The notes beneath the pieces were generated by a model. That model ran no database searches. It was not told the origin of the DNA and was given only the letters and a program-made list of their open reading frames with translations. Positions 26,139 to 35,021 of a stretch of 64,000 nucleotides of DNA are shown here, one piece after another; position 1 is the stretch's first letter; each line of letters opens with the position of its first letter. The stretch is taken from contig NZ_CP107819.1 of NCBI RefSeq assembly GCF_036346295.1, positions 7,254,001 to 7,318,000 of the forward strand. The letters run 5' to 3'. The translations under genes and the position numbers were made by a program. The stretch is from Streptomyces sp. NBC_00536 (GTDB lineage: Bacteria; Actinomycetota; Actinomycetes; Streptomycetales; Streptomycetaceae).

Positions 26139-26708
26139 TCACGCGCCGAGCGCCTCGATGATCGCGGCGGTGGAGCTGACCCGGCCGATGCGCGGGAAGA
26201 TCTTCCCGAAGGAGTGCGCGTGCGAGTCCGCGTCCATGTCGGTCGTGGCGTCCTCCGCGAAGACCACGTCGTAGCTGTTCTCCCAGGCCACGCGGGCGGT
26301 GGACTCGACCCCGATGCTCGTGGAGATGCCCGCGAGCACGATCCGGGTGATGCCGCGGCGGCGCAGCTGGAGGTCCAGCTCGGTGCCGGTGAAGGCGCCC
26401 CAGTGGCGCTTGGTGATGCGGATGTCGCCCTCGGCGGCGAGTTCGGGGGAGATCTCGGCGAAGGCGGCGGGCAGCGCGGCGGGCGGGCCGGGGAGGTCGG
26501 TGGCGGCGGGCGGCAGGTCGCCGCCGTCGGGGGACCAGGCGACGTTGACGAGGACCACCGGGAGCCCCTCGGCGCGGAAGGCGCGGGCCAGTTCGACGGC
26601 CTTCGCGAAGATGTCGCCGGTGGGGCGCGCGGTGGGCAGGGCCAGGACGCCCTGCTGGAGGTCGATCAGGACCAGGGCGGTGTGCGCGTCGAGGTTCAGG
26701 TCGCTCAT
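26139..26708 (-). CDS. Isochorismatase-family hydrolase lacking the catalytic Cys
   Basis: This is a 189-residue alpha/beta protein of the isochorismatase/cysteine-hydrolase superfamily. Asp16 (LVLIDLQQG) and Lys100 (ITKRHWGAF) match two members of the usual Asp-Lys-Cys triad. The third position, normally Cys in the ...CV..TAR motif, is Gly133 (STSIGVESTAR). It therefore cannot use thiol chemistry like nicotinamidase and is closer to isochorismatase-type members (PhzD-like) that work without the Cys. The substrate is unknown. It follows the MarR gene and precedes the SDR on the same strand. The ATG has AAGGAACCG upstream at about 10 bases. Confidence 0.82.
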   Translation of the reverse strand: MSDLNLDAHTALVLIDLQQGVLALPTARPTGDIFAKAVELARAFRAEGLPVVLVNVAWSPDGGDLPPAATDLPGPPAALPAAFAEISPELAAEGDIRITKRHWGAFTGTELDLQLRRRGITRIVLAGISTSIGVESTARVAWENSYDVVFAEDATTDMDADSHAHSFGKIFPRIGRVSSTAAIIEALGA

Positions 26709-26796
26709 CAGGATCTCGGTTCCTTCTCGTGGGATGTGGGTGCGGCGTGCGGCGTGCGGCGTGCCGGGAGCGGGGAGCGGCGCGGCCCCGCTCGGA

Positions 26797-27231
26797 TCAG
26801 CCCTCGGCCAGGCGCTTGAGCAGGCCGATGGCCTCGCGGAGGGTCGCGTGCTCGGCCTCGGTCAGGCGCTCGGCCAGCAGCTCGGCGAGGCGCCCGTATC
26901 CCGCTTCCCTGCACTCGCGGACGCATGCGATGCCGCTCTCGGTCAGCGCGACGATCTGGCGCCGTCCGTCGGTGGGGTCGGCGGTCCGCTCGATGTATCC
27001 GGCGGCGCGCAGCGCGTTGACCGTGGCGATCATCGACTGCGGCCGGATCCGCTCGGCCCGGGCCAGCTCGGCGGCGGTCGCCGGGCCGTGGTGGTCCAGT
27101 TGCTTGAGCACCGCCACCTGCGACAACGACAGCCCGCCGGAGGCCGCCACCCGCATCTGGCGCACCACCATGCGTACGGCGAGCTGAAGGTCCTCGGCGG
27201 TTTCCCGCAGCTCCCGCTGTTCGTCTGCCAT
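26797..27231 (-). CDS. MarR-family transcriptional regulator
   Basis: A 144-residue MarR-type winged-helix repressor. It has a central HTH (ATAAELARAERIRPQSMIAT), the wing YIERTADPTDGRRQ with the hallmark DPTDGR, and dimerising N- and C-terminal helices. The ATG at 27231 has AGGAG only one base upstream, so an upstream non-ATG start or leaderless translation is possible. It heads the run to the isochorismatase-like and SDR genes and diverges from a methyltransferase gene. A perfect dyad at 27249-27280 covers its promoter, so autorepression relieved by a small ligand is expected. Confidence 0.88.
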   Translation of the reverse strand: MADEQRELRETAEDLQLAVRMVVRQMRVAASGGLSLSQVAVLKQLDHHGPATAAELARAERIRPQSMIATVNALRAAGYIERTADPTDGRRQIVALTESGIACVRECREAGYGRLAELLAERLTEAEHATLREAIGLLKRLAEG

Positions 27232-27248
27232 GCTCCTACGGTAGGCGA

Positions 27249-27280
27249 TCGACAGGTAAACTAACAAGGTTGCCTGTCGA
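27249..27280. promoter_or_regulatory. MarR operator dyad
   Basis: TCGACAGG (27249-27256) and CCTGTCGA (27273-27280) are perfect 8-base arms around an AT-rich centre, 18 bases upstream of the MarR start. Size and position fit an autoregulatory MarR operator, possibly also affecting the divergent methyltransferase gene 74 bases away. Confidence 0.7.
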
Positions 27281-27353
27281 ATATCCCGCGGGCGCCCGGG
27301 TGGCCGGAACGGCGGTCTTTCCGCGCCCGGCGTGCGCCGGTAGACCTGCGCCC

Positions 27354-28133
27354 ATGACTGCATCGGACATGACGAGCTTCGACGAGGTCTACGGACTGCC
27401 GGACCCGCGCGGCTACTTCGCCCAGCTCGGACCGTACGAGTACCAGGCACCGCACCACGCGCAGCGGGTCTTCCGCGAGCTGGCTGCCGAACTGCCGCCG
27501 GGGGAAAGGGTGATGCTCGACATCTGTTGCTCGTACGGGATCAACGCGGCGCTCGTGAACCACGACGTGACCCTTGACGAGCTGTACCAGCGCTACACCT
27601 CGCCCAAGGCCGCCGAGCTGAGCACGGCCGAACTCATCGAATGGGACCGGGAGTTCTACGCCTCACGGCGGCTGCCCGAAGCCGTCGGATCCATCGGGGT
27701 CGACGTGTCCCGGCCCGCCGTGTCCTACGCGCTCGCCGTCGGACTCCTCGACGAGGGCCACTGCGAGAACCTGGAGAGCGCCGAACCGGGGGACGAGCTG
27801 CGCCGGGCCGCCGCCGGAGCCGGTCTGATCACCGTCACCGGCGGGGCGGCCTTCCTCACCGAGCGGACCTTCGGCCGGCTGCTCTCCGCCGTGGGCCACC
27901 CGCTGCCGGTGGCGGCCTTCGTGCTGCGCACCTGCGACTTCACGGGCGTCGTCGCCTGCCTGGAGTCATACGGGCTGACCGTCGAGCGGAGCGCGGAGAC
28001 CTACCCGCAGCGCCGGTTCACGGACGAGGGCGAACAGCGGCACGCCGTCGAGGCCGTCATCGCGCTCGGCGAGGACCCGGCGGGCAAGGAGAGCGCGGGC
28101 TGGTTCCACACCCGCCTCCACCTCGGGCGCTGA
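27354..28133 (+). CDS. Class I SAM-dependent methyltransferase-like protein
   Basis: A 259-residue protein with an apparent Rossmann methyltransferase core. Motif I reads VMLDICCSYGINAALV, with Cys-Cys-Ser in place of part of the canonical GxGxG, then an acidic segment (VDVSRPAVSYA) and LITVTGG. Divergence of motif I makes SAM binding likely but not certain. The substrate is unknown. The gene diverges from MarR and lies 90 bases before a P450 on the same strand, so the two may act on one small molecule. The ATG at 27354 has no strong ribosome site, but no better start is visible. Confidence 0.6.
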   Translation: MTASDMTSFDEVYGLPDPRGYFAQLGPYEYQAPHHAQRVFRELAAELPPGERVMLDICCSYGINAALVNHDVTLDELYQRYTSPKAAELSTAELIEWDREFYASRRLPEAVGSIGVDVSRPAVSYALAVGLLDEGHCENLESAEPGDELRRAAAGAGLITVTGGAAFLTERTFGRLLSAVGHPLPVAAFVLRTCDFTGVVACLESYGLTVERSAETYPQRRFTDEGEQRHAVEAVIALGEDPAGKESAGWFHTRLHLGR

Positions 28134-28223
28134 CCGGTCCGGCTGCCGGAACGGGCTTGATCAACCGGGGCTCGAACCCGCACTGTTGGCCGGGATTCGT
28201 CCCCGTCATCAGGAGAGCCAGTA

Positions 28224-29480
28224 GTGAACACGCCCCAGCCCCCCGCGTCCCCCGCGGTGGCCCCCCACCCGATCGACCCGGCCGGCGGCTGCCCCCACGC
28301 GCTCAACGCCCGGCTGCTCGCCCAGGGGCCCGTGGCCGAGGTGATCCTCCCCGGCGGCGTTCCGGGCGCCGTCGTACTCGGCCACGAGGAACTCAAGGCG
28401 TTTCTCGGCCACCCCGACGTCGCCAAGGACGCGCGGCACTTCGCGGACCTCCAGGAGGGCCGGATCGCCCCGGACTGGCCGCTGCGGGCCTTCGCCAACG
28501 CCCAGGGCATGCACACCGCCGACGACGCCGACCACCGCAGACTGCGCTCGCTCGTCGGCAACGCCTTCGGCGTCCGCCAGGTGGAGCGGCTGCGCCCCCG
28601 GATCGAGGCCCTGACCGCCGAACTGCTCGACGGCCTCGGCCGGGCCGCCGCCGAGGACCCGGACGGCGTGGCCGACCTGCGCGCCCACTTCGCGCTGCCG
28701 CTCCCGATGGAGGTGATCTGTGAACTGCTCGGCGTGGATCCGCAGCACCGGGGCCGCCTGCACGAGCTGACGCACAAGGTGATCATCGCCACCGACATCC
28801 CCCCGGCGGAGGCCATGGCCGCCGTACGCGACCTCGTCGAGCTGATGCGCGCGATCGCCGCCGCCCGCACCGAGCGCCCCGGCGACGACCTCACCAGCGC
28901 CCTGATCGCCGCCCGCGCGGAGGACGGTGACCGGCTCACCGAGGCCGAACTCATCGGCACGATGCGGCTGATGCTCGTCGCGGGCCACGACACCACCCTC
29001 AACCTGATCAGCAACGCCGTGCGCGCCCTGTGCACCCACCGGGACCAACTGGCCCTGGTCCGCGCGGGCGAGGCCACCTGGTCGGACGTGGTGGACGAAA
29101 CCCTGCGCTGGGACGGCCCGGTCAGCTGGTTCCCCTTCCGCTACCCCACCCGCGACCTCACCATCGGGGACACGGTGATCCCCCGGGGCACCCCGGTGCT
29201 GGCCGGGTACACGGCGGCGGGGCGCGACGAGCGCGCGTACGGCCCGGACGCGGCCCGCTTCGACCTCACCCGCGACGGCGCCCGCAACCTCTCCTTCGGC
29301 CACGGCGCCCACTTCTGCGTGGGCGCCCCGCTCGCCCGGCTGGAGGCCACCATCGCCCTGGAGCGGCTCTTCGCCCGCTTCCCGGACCTCGACCTCGCCG
29401 TTCCCGAGCCGCGACTCGCGCACCAGCGCAGCTTCATAGGCAACGGCGTCGAGTCCCTCCCGGTGCGCCTGGCGCCGTAA
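28224..29480 (+). CDS. Cytochrome P450 (CYP107-like)
   Basis: A 418-residue soluble bacterial P450. The I-helix oxygen-activation motif is AGHDTT, the K-helix ETLRWD, and the heme loop FGHGAHFCVGAPLARLE with Cys365 as thiolate ligand. These features fit the CYP105/107 families common in Streptomyces. No ferredoxin gene is adjacent, so redox partners come from elsewhere. The GTG start follows AGGAGAG. It probably forms a pair with the methyltransferase just upstream, which would suggest tailoring of a small molecule, although no biosynthetic core gene is nearby. Confidence 0.92.
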   Translation: MNTPQPPASPAVAPHPIDPAGGCPHALNARLLAQGPVAEVILPGGVPGAVVLGHEELKAFLGHPDVAKDARHFADLQEGRIAPDWPLRAFANAQGMHTADDADHRRLRSLVGNAFGVRQVERLRPRIEALTAELLDGLGRAAAEDPDGVADLRAHFALPLPMEVICELLGVDPQHRGRLHELTHKVIIATDIPPAEAMAAVRDLVELMRAIAAARTERPGDDLTSALIAARAEDGDRLTEAELIGTMRLMLVAGHDTTLNLISNAVRALCTHRDQLALVRAGEATWSDVVDETLRWDGPVSWFPFRYPTRDLTIGDTVIPRGTPVLAGYTAAGRDERAYGPDAARFDLTRDGARNLSFGHGAHFCVGAPLARLEATIALERLFARFPDLDLAVPEPRLAHQRSFIGNGVESLPVRLAP

Positions 29481-29494
29481 GGGAGGCGGGTGGT

Positions 29495-30562
29495 TCAGCC
29501 GCCGCCCGGCGGGGAGATCTCGGTGCTCAGCCAGCCCAGTGCGTCCGGGTACATCCCGGTCCAGGTCTGGAAGTTGTGCCCGCCCGCCGGGCGGATCAGG
29601 GTCTTGACCCGGACGCCGGTGCCCGCCGCCGCCTTGGCGAAGACGTCCAGTTGCTGCGGCGGACTGTCCTTGTCCTGGGCGGAGGTGGCCAGGAACAGTC
29701 CGACGTCCGCCTTCTTGGCGTGCCGTACGAGCCACAGCGGGCTGTTGCGCTCCCGCAGGACGGGATCCGTGAGCACCCCCGGATCCCCGGTGAGCGGGTC
29801 CGGGTCCAGGGCCGCGCCCGCCGCGAACACCTTCGGGTACTGCAACGGCAGCTTCGCGGCGCAGAACGCGCCCGTCGAGATGCCCATCAGGCCCCACCCC
29901 TTGGGCTCGGGCAGGGTCCGGAAGTTGCGCGCGACGAGCGCCGGAACGTCGTCCGCGAGCCAGGTGGCCACCTTGTGCCCCGGGACGTCGCTGCAGTCCG
30001 TGTTCACGCCGCCGGGATAGATCTCCGGCATGACCAGGATGAACGGGTGCGCCGCCCCCAGCTGGACCAGCTGCTCCAGCTCGCCCGGCATGGACCCCAG
30101 CTCGATCCAGGACCGGGGCGAGCCCGGGTACCCGTGCAGCAGCGTCAGCACCGGGAAGCGGGTCTTCTCCGCGCCCGGGGCGTCGTACTCCGGGGGAGTC
30201 CACACGATCACCTGGCCGGCCAGCTTGGAATGGGTGCCCCGGAAGTAGGTGCTGCGGGTGCCGTCCCCGCCCAGCGTGAACTTGGCCCGCCCGGGCGGCG
30301 GCCCGGTCATCGAGGAGGCGTTCTGGCCGTTCGCCGGGCCGAGCAGGTCGTCCCAGGAGGCGTAGAGCCCGTAGCTGCCGTTGATCCAGGTGGCCACGAC
30401 ACAGATGGCGGTCAGCTGGCACAGCCCCAGCATCAGCGCCCGGACGGGCCACCGCACCCAGCCGGGGCCGGGGACCCGGTTCCATAGGAGCAGCGCGGCC
30501 AGCATGGCGAGCGCGGTGACGACGATCAGCGTGACGAGGAACGACGTGCTGGTCAGTTCCAC
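29495..30562 (-). CDS. Membrane-anchored esterase (antigen 85/esterase D-like)
   Basis: This is a 355-residue protein with two N-terminal transmembrane segments (about 8-28 and 40-60), then an extracytoplasmic alpha/beta-hydrolase domain of the putative-esterase family. LLHGYPGSPRSW precedes the nucleophile elbow GISTG (Ser), and a histidine near the end lies in GGHNFQTW. Related actinobacterial proteins are annotated as esterases or mycolyltransferase-like. Streptomyces lacks mycolates, so a cell-surface ester substrate is likely but unknown. The gene converges on the P450 with only 14 bases between stops and stands alone on its strand. Confidence 0.8.
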   Translation of the reverse strand: MELTSTSFLVTLIVVTALAMLAALLLWNRVPGPGWVRWPVRALMLGLCQLTAICVVATWINGSYGLYASWDDLLGPANGQNASSMTGPPPGRAKFTLGGDGTRSTYFRGTHSKLAGQVIVWTPPEYDAPGAEKTRFPVLTLLHGYPGSPRSWIELGSMPGELEQLVQLGAAHPFILVMPEIYPGGVNTDCSDVPGHKVATWLADDVPALVARNFRTLPEPKGWGLMGISTGAFCAAKLPLQYPKVFAAGAALDPDPLTGDPGVLTDPVLRERNSPLWLVRHAKKADVGLFLATSAQDKDSPPQQLDVFAKAAAGTGVRVKTLIRPAGGHNFQTWTGMYPDALGWLSTEISPPGGG

Positions 30563-30654
30563 GGCATCGGCTCCTGATGTGCGTGACGCGCCTGTCCGGC
30601 CAATTTACGACGGGCCCAGGCCACCGGCGCGGCGGGCGCGCGGGCCGTCGGCGC

Positions 30655-32274
30655 TCACGCCGGGCGCACGCGCACCGCCACCTCGTGCCATCCGGTCGCC
30701 CCGTCCGGGACGGTGTCCGAGCGCGTCCCCGGCTGGACGGCGCCCGTGCGGTCCGTCGCGCGGACCTCCAGGGTGTGGCGGCCCGGAGTGGCCTCCCACG
30801 GCCACACCCACTCGCGCCAGGTGTCGATGCCGTCCTCGGCCCCCAGCCGGGCCTCGTGCCAGGGGCCGCCGTCGGCCCGTACCTCGACCCGCGCGATGCC
30901 CCGGTGCTGCGCCCACGCCACCCCGGCCACCGCCACCCGGCCCGCGCGCGGCTCGGCGGAGTCGCGCGGGGTGTCGATGCGGGACTGGGTCTTGACCGGC
31001 GCCCGGGGCGCCCAGGAGCGGCGCACCCAGTACGCGTCGTAGGCGTCGAAGGTGGTCAGCCGCAGCTCGCGCAGCCACTTGCAGGCCGAGACGTACCCGT
31101 ACAGGCCCGGTACGACCATCCGTACGGGGAATCCGTGCCGGAAGGGCAGCGGCCCGCCGTTCATCCCGACGGCCAGCAGCGCGTCCCGGCCGTCCATGAC
31201 CGCCTCGACGGGGGTGCCGAGCGTCATCCCGTCCACCGAGCGCGCCACCAGCTGGTCGGCCCGGCCGCCCTGGGACGGCGGCCGGACCCCGGCCTCCCGG
31301 AGCAGGTCGGCGAGGCGTACGCCGAGCCAGCGGGCGTTGCCCGCGTACGGGCCGCCGACCTCGTTGGACACGCACGTGAGGGTGATGTCGTGCTCGACCA
31401 GCGGGCGGGCGAGCAGCTCCCGCAGGCCGAGGCTCAGCGGTGTGGTGACCCCGTCGCCGTGGATGTCCACGCGCCAGGTGTCCGCGTCGACCCGCGGGAC
31501 CACCAGGGCGGTGTCCACCCGGTAGAAACCGTCCACGGGCGTGATGAACGCCGACACGCCGGGGACGCGTACGTCGGCACCGGCCGGGACCGGCGGCGCG
31601 GGCTCGGCGGGCGGCGGCAGCCGCAGTCCGGCCCGGGAGGCGGTCGCACCGGCCGAGCCGTAGGCCGTCAGCCTGCGGCCCGCGTACCCGGCCGCGGCCG
31701 ACACGGCCAGGGTGACGGCGACGATCCGGCCGAAGCCCCGCCGGTCCATCCCCCGGTCCACTTCCCGGTCCGCCGCGGCCGCCGCTTCCGGCCCCGGTCC
31801 GGCCGTCGCGGGGCGGACGGGGAGCGTCAGCGCACCGGTCAGCCGGTACAGCACCCAGGCCGCGCCCGCCCCGCCGATCAGCGAGGGCAGCGCGTCCTGC
31901 CAGGTCGCCTCCGGGCGGCTCAGCGCGGCCACCGCGCCGACGACGGCGAAGCCGAGGACGACGGCCGGACCGGCGGAGCGGCGCCGCAGCGCGATCACCC
32001 CGGCCGCGGCGGCCATGACCGCCAGGACGGCGACCACCCCCACCAGCAGCACCGTCTTGTCCGCGGTGCCGAACTGGCGGACCGCCCATTCCTTGACGGC
32101 CACCGGCGTACGGTCGACCAGCGCGCCCCCGACCGCGGTGACCGGGCCCGATTCGGGCCGCACGGCCGCCGCGGCCAGTTGTGACAGGCCCAGCCCCGCA
32201 CATCCGGCGACCACACCGCCGAGGGCGGCGAAGACGCGTCGCCGTCGCTGCCCGACTGCCTCCACCCGGGTCAT
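30655..32274 (-). CDS. Membrane-anchored molybdopterin oxidoreductase (sulfite oxidase fold)
   Basis: A protein of about 539 residues. The N-terminal third has four or five hydrophobic helices (roughly 15-35, 70-95, 100-118, 125-145, 180-200). Then comes a periplasmic sulfite-oxidase/nitrate-reductase-type Moco domain, with the molybdenum-ligand cysteine in LTCVSNEVGGPYAGN and the YGYVSACKWL helix. A Mo-Co dimerisation immunoglobulin-like domain follows (AWAQHRGIARVEV, TWREW). Actinobacterial members of this layout are of unknown physiological substrate. The chosen ATG at 32274 gives a short Arg-rich cytoplasmic start; longer readings would be alanine/arginine low-complexity. Confidence 0.85.
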   Translation of the reverse strand: MTRVEAVGQRRRRVFAALGGVVAGCAGLGLSQLAAAAVRPESGPVTAVGGALVDRTPVAVKEWAVRQFGTADKTVLLVGVVAVLAVMAAAAGVIALRRRSAGPAVVLGFAVVGAVAALSRPEATWQDALPSLIGGAGAAWVLYRLTGALTLPVRPATAGPGPEAAAAADREVDRGMDRRGFGRIVAVTLAVSAAAGYAGRRLTAYGSAGATASRAGLRLPPPAEPAPPVPAGADVRVPGVSAFITPVDGFYRVDTALVVPRVDADTWRVDIHGDGVTTPLSLGLRELLARPLVEHDITLTCVSNEVGGPYAGNARWLGVRLADLLREAGVRPPSQGGRADQLVARSVDGMTLGTPVEAVMDGRDALLAVGMNGGPLPFRHGFPVRMVVPGLYGYVSACKWLRELRLTTFDAYDAYWVRRSWAPRAPVKTQSRIDTPRDSAEPRAGRVAVAGVAWAQHRGIARVEVRADGGPWHEARLGAEDGIDTWREWVWPWEATPGRHTLEVRATDRTGAVQPGTRSDTVPDGATGWHEVAVRVRPA

Positions 32275-32399
32275 TCGCCACCACCCGCCGACCGGTTCGG
32301 TGCGCGATGCGCACTCCCCCCGGTTCCAGGGTGACACCGATTCCCGTGGCGGCGCCCACCGCTCCGGCGCGGATCCGCCGCGGCACCGCCCCCGGGCCG

Positions 32400-33590
32400 C
32401 TACAGGCCCACGGCGGTCGGCGGCGGCGGGACCCAGCGGCCCGTGCGCGGCGGCTTCACGTCGTACTCGGACTTCAGCTCCGCCGGGATCGCGTGGTGCA
32501 TGACCCGGCCCCGGGTGAGCGTGGTCAGCTCGAACCCGGCGAGGAGGGAGCCCGCCTTGTCGAGCGCCCACTCGGCGTACGGGCTGCTGTCCTCGATGGT
32601 CTCCAGCAGCCCGAGGACGACGGGCACGGCCTTCGCCGCCGTGTCCCAGCCGCTGCGCGGGATCTCCAGCCAGCCGGCGATGGTGTCACCGACCAGGAAA
32701 CGGATGGTGGCGGGCACCATCGGGTCGAAGAAGGTGCCCGGCACCACGTCCTCGTACATCCGCATCAGCTGCGCGTTGAGCGCGACCCCCTCGGGGGAGG
32801 GGCCGAGGTTGCGCAGCAGGTACAGGTCGCAGTAGGCGCGGGCTTCGGTCAGGGTCTCCGGGACGGCCGACATGTCGCAGCCCAGCATGTGCGCCACGAC
32901 CCGCCAGGCGTAGAAGTAGGCGTCCGCGCCCTCTTCGCTCATGTGCACCCCGAGCCGGTGCATGGCGTCGAGGACCAGGATCGAGAAGCAGATCTGACCC
33001 CCGATCATGTCCTCCTGGCAGATGGGCAGTCCGTCGCGGGCGATGTCCCAGTGCCCGCCGCTGCGCAGGTGGTGGCGGACCGCGGCGTGCAGCAGCCGCA
33101 CCTTCTGGGCGGCCGGGATGAACTTGCTGCCCTCCGCGAAGGAGTTGGTCTGCATGAGGTAGGTGACGAACTGGCCCGTGTTCGCCATCCGCCGCGAGGG
33201 GTACGACAGCGAGTGCGTCGAGGAGAGCAGCCGGGACAGCCGGGGGATCGCGTAGGTCGCGGGCATCGCCGCGAAGGACAGACCGGTGTTGATGTGGGCC
33301 GCGTTGTCCATGAAGAACATCCGGGCCTGTTCCATGATGTCCCAGTCCACCCAGCTGGGGGGCATGGCGGTCGCCTCGAAGTACGCGGCGGCCGCGGCCG
33401 GAAGCTTCTCGGGCAGCTTGTCCCCGGTGGTGGAGAAGAACCGCATCAGGGTGTTGAGGTCGCCCACCTCCTTGCGCCGGAACATCGCGGCGACGGTCTC
33501 GTCGGCGAGCGGATCCCCCTGCTCGCGCAGGGCGTCGAGGGCGGCGTCGTCGTAACGGGGGCGCGGTGGAGCGGTGGTGTTCGCGTTCAC
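32400..33590 (-). CDS. DUF2236 / MpaB-family oxygenase
   Basis: This is a 396-residue mostly helical protein of the DUF2236 family, which includes the fungal oxygenase MpaB and, more distantly, the rubber-cleaving heme protein Lcp. Visible family features are the helical core around RMANTGQFVTYLMQTN, HHLRSGGHWD and FSILVLDAMHRLGVHMSEEG, where His and Arg residues would hold a b-type heme. The GTG at 33590 has AAGGA five bases upstream. It follows a prenyl diphosphate synthase gene (86-base gap) on the same strand. MpaB cleaves a prenyl chain, so oxidative cleavage or modification of a prenyl product is a reasonable but untested role. Confidence 0.75.
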   Translation of the reverse strand: MNANTTAPPRPRYDDAALDALREQGDPLADETVAAMFRRKEVGDLNTLMRFFSTTGDKLPEKLPAAAAAYFEATAMPPSWVDWDIMEQARMFFMDNAAHINTGLSFAAMPATYAIPRLSRLLSSTHSLSYPSRRMANTGQFVTYLMQTNSFAEGSKFIPAAQKVRLLHAAVRHHLRSGGHWDIARDGLPICQEDMIGGQICFSILVLDAMHRLGVHMSEEGADAYFYAWRVVAHMLGCDMSAVPETLTEARAYCDLYLLRNLGPSPEGVALNAQLMRMYEDVVPGTFFDPMVPATIRFLVGDTIAGWLEIPRSGWDTAAKAVPVVLGLLETIEDSSPYAEWALDKAGSLLAGFELTTLTRGRVMHHAIPAELKSEYDVKPPRTGRWVPPPPTAVGL

Positions 33591-33676
33591 GTGAGTCCTT
33601 GTCTTCGGTACGTGGGGGAGGGGCGAGGGGGCCGGGGCGAGGGAGCGGGGGCCGGACGGGCCGCCGGCCCCGGGCG

Positions 33677-34708
33677 TCAGATCGTCCGCCGCGCCGCCGT
33701 GTCGGCCAGTCCGCGCAGCGCCGACCGGGCCTCGGCCGGCATCGGTACGGCGTCCAGCGCGCCCGCGGCCCGGGCGATGCGCTCGCCGATCATCGACTCG
33801 ACCCGCTGACGGGCACCGCAGCGCTCCATCAACTCCCGGACGGCAGCGGCCTCTTCCTCGCCCAGCTCGGGGTTGCCGACGTGTTTGGCGAGCAGCCTGC
33901 GGTCGTCCTCGTCGACGGCCGCCGCGGTGAGGGCGAGCAGTGCGGTCGGTTTGCCGTCCCGCAGGTCGTCCAGGTTCGACTTGCCGGTCTCGGCCGGGTC
34001 GCCGAAGGTGCCGAGCAGGTCGTCGCGCAGCTGGAAGGCCTCGCCGAGGGGGAGCCCGTACGCCGTGAAGGCGTCCATCAGCGCCCGGGAGCCGCCCCCG
34101 AGGGTGGCGCCCAGGTGCAGCGGCCGCTCCACCGTGTACTTGGCCGTCTTGTACCGGGCCACTTCGAGGGATTCGGCGACCTGGAGCGGGCGGGCGGGCG
34201 CGTCGGTGCGCAGCACCTCCAGGAACTCGCCCGCCATCGTCTCGCGCAGCAGGGCGGACCAGAGCGGCCCGGTGCGGGCGAGGTAGGCGCCGGGGAGCCC
34301 GCACGAGGTGAACACGTGCCCGGCGTACCCCATCAGGAGGTCGCCGAGGATCATCGCGAGCGCGGTGGAGCGCTGTCCGGACGCGGCGAAGGCGGCGTGC
34401 GCGGTGAGCTGGCCGTGCCGCATCCGGCTGTCGTCGATGATGTCGTCGTGGGTGCAGGCCGCGGCGTGCACCAGCTCCATCGCGGCCGCCGCCCGGATCA
34501 CCCCCTCGCAGTCCGGCTGGCCCGCCGCCCGCCACCCCCAGTAGAGGAACGCGGCCCGGATCCGCTTCCCCCGCGCCAGCGATCGGCGCAACTGCTCGGA
34601 GAGAGGCGAGAGTTCGACGTGCAGTCCGAGGAGCGCGGCCTCCTCCTCGTCGGCGAGGCGGACGAGGACCTCGTCGATGCGCACCTTGAACCCGGTGTGG
34701 TCATGCAC
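33677..34708 (-). CDS. Polyprenyl diphosphate synthase (trans-isoprenyl type)
   Basis: A 343-residue all-helical isoprenoid synthase. The first aspartate-rich motif is CTHDDIIDDSRMRHG and the second LRDDLLGTFGD, with GKPTALL helical context. LARGKRIRAAFLYWG supplies the diphosphate-binding Lys/Arg. The bulky AACT residues before the first motif suggest a short to medium chain product, but length cannot be fixed by eye. The start is taken as GTG 34708, which overlaps the upstream 106-residue gene in GTGCATGA and implies translational coupling. With the downstream DUF2236 oxygenase it forms a three-gene operon. Confidence 0.88.
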   Translation of the reverse strand: MHDHTGFKVRIDEVLVRLADEEEAALLGLHVELSPLSEQLRRSLARGKRIRAAFLYWGWRAAGQPDCEGVIRAAAAMELVHAAACTHDDIIDDSRMRHGQLTAHAAFAASGQRSTALAMILGDLLMGYAGHVFTSCGLPGAYLARTGPLWSALLRETMAGEFLEVLRTDAPARPLQVAESLEVARYKTAKYTVERPLHLGATLGGGSRALMDAFTAYGLPLGEAFQLRDDLLGTFGDPAETGKSNLDDLRDGKPTALLALTAAAVDEDDRRLLAKHVGNPELGEEEAAAVRELMERCGARQRVESMIGERIARAAGALDAVPMPAEARSALRGLADTAARRTI

Positions 34709-35021
34709 GCGGGTGACCGGCCCGCTCGGCGGCCCGGCGGGCCATGGTCTCCAGGTAGTTCTCGGACCCCGCGGTCGCCCGCTGGGTGGCCAGTTCGCCG
34801 CGCTTGCGCAGTTCGACGACACCGTCGGTGAGCAGCTCGCGCAGATCGGAGCGGCGCATCACGTCCTGGGCCCGCTCGCTGGACTGGCGTAACTGGTCAA
34901 GCGCCAGGTCGGCGACTCCGGCGGCGAGGAAGGTCAGCAGTTCCAGGGCCGCGGCGGGCTTGCGGGCCCCGTCGGCGGCCGGATCCGTCGGCCCCGGCCG
35001 CTCCTGCTCGGTCTCGGACAT
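34701..35021 (-). CDS. Small helical protein coupled to the prenyl synthase, unknown function
   Basis: A 106-residue protein with a disordered acidic/proline N-terminus (to about 22), then a hydrophobic helix (ALELLTFLAAGVADLALDQL) and two charged helices with QRA and RRAAERA. It looks like a small membrane-peripheral or coiled-coil partner. I recognise no characterised family. The ATG has AGGAG 9 bases upstream. Its stop overlaps the start of the prenyl diphosphate synthase by 8 bases, which argues for a stoichiometric functional link. Confidence 0.65.
   Translation of the reverse strand: MSETEQERPGPTDPAADGARKPAAALELLTFLAAGVADLALDQLRQSSERAQDVMRRSDLRELLTDGVVELRKRGELATQRATAGSENYLETMARRAAERAGHPRA

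Noticed and set aside
34308..34831. Plus-strand frames across the prenyl synthase region
   Set aside because: They have no ribosome sites or domains and mirror the minus-strand prenyl synthase codons.
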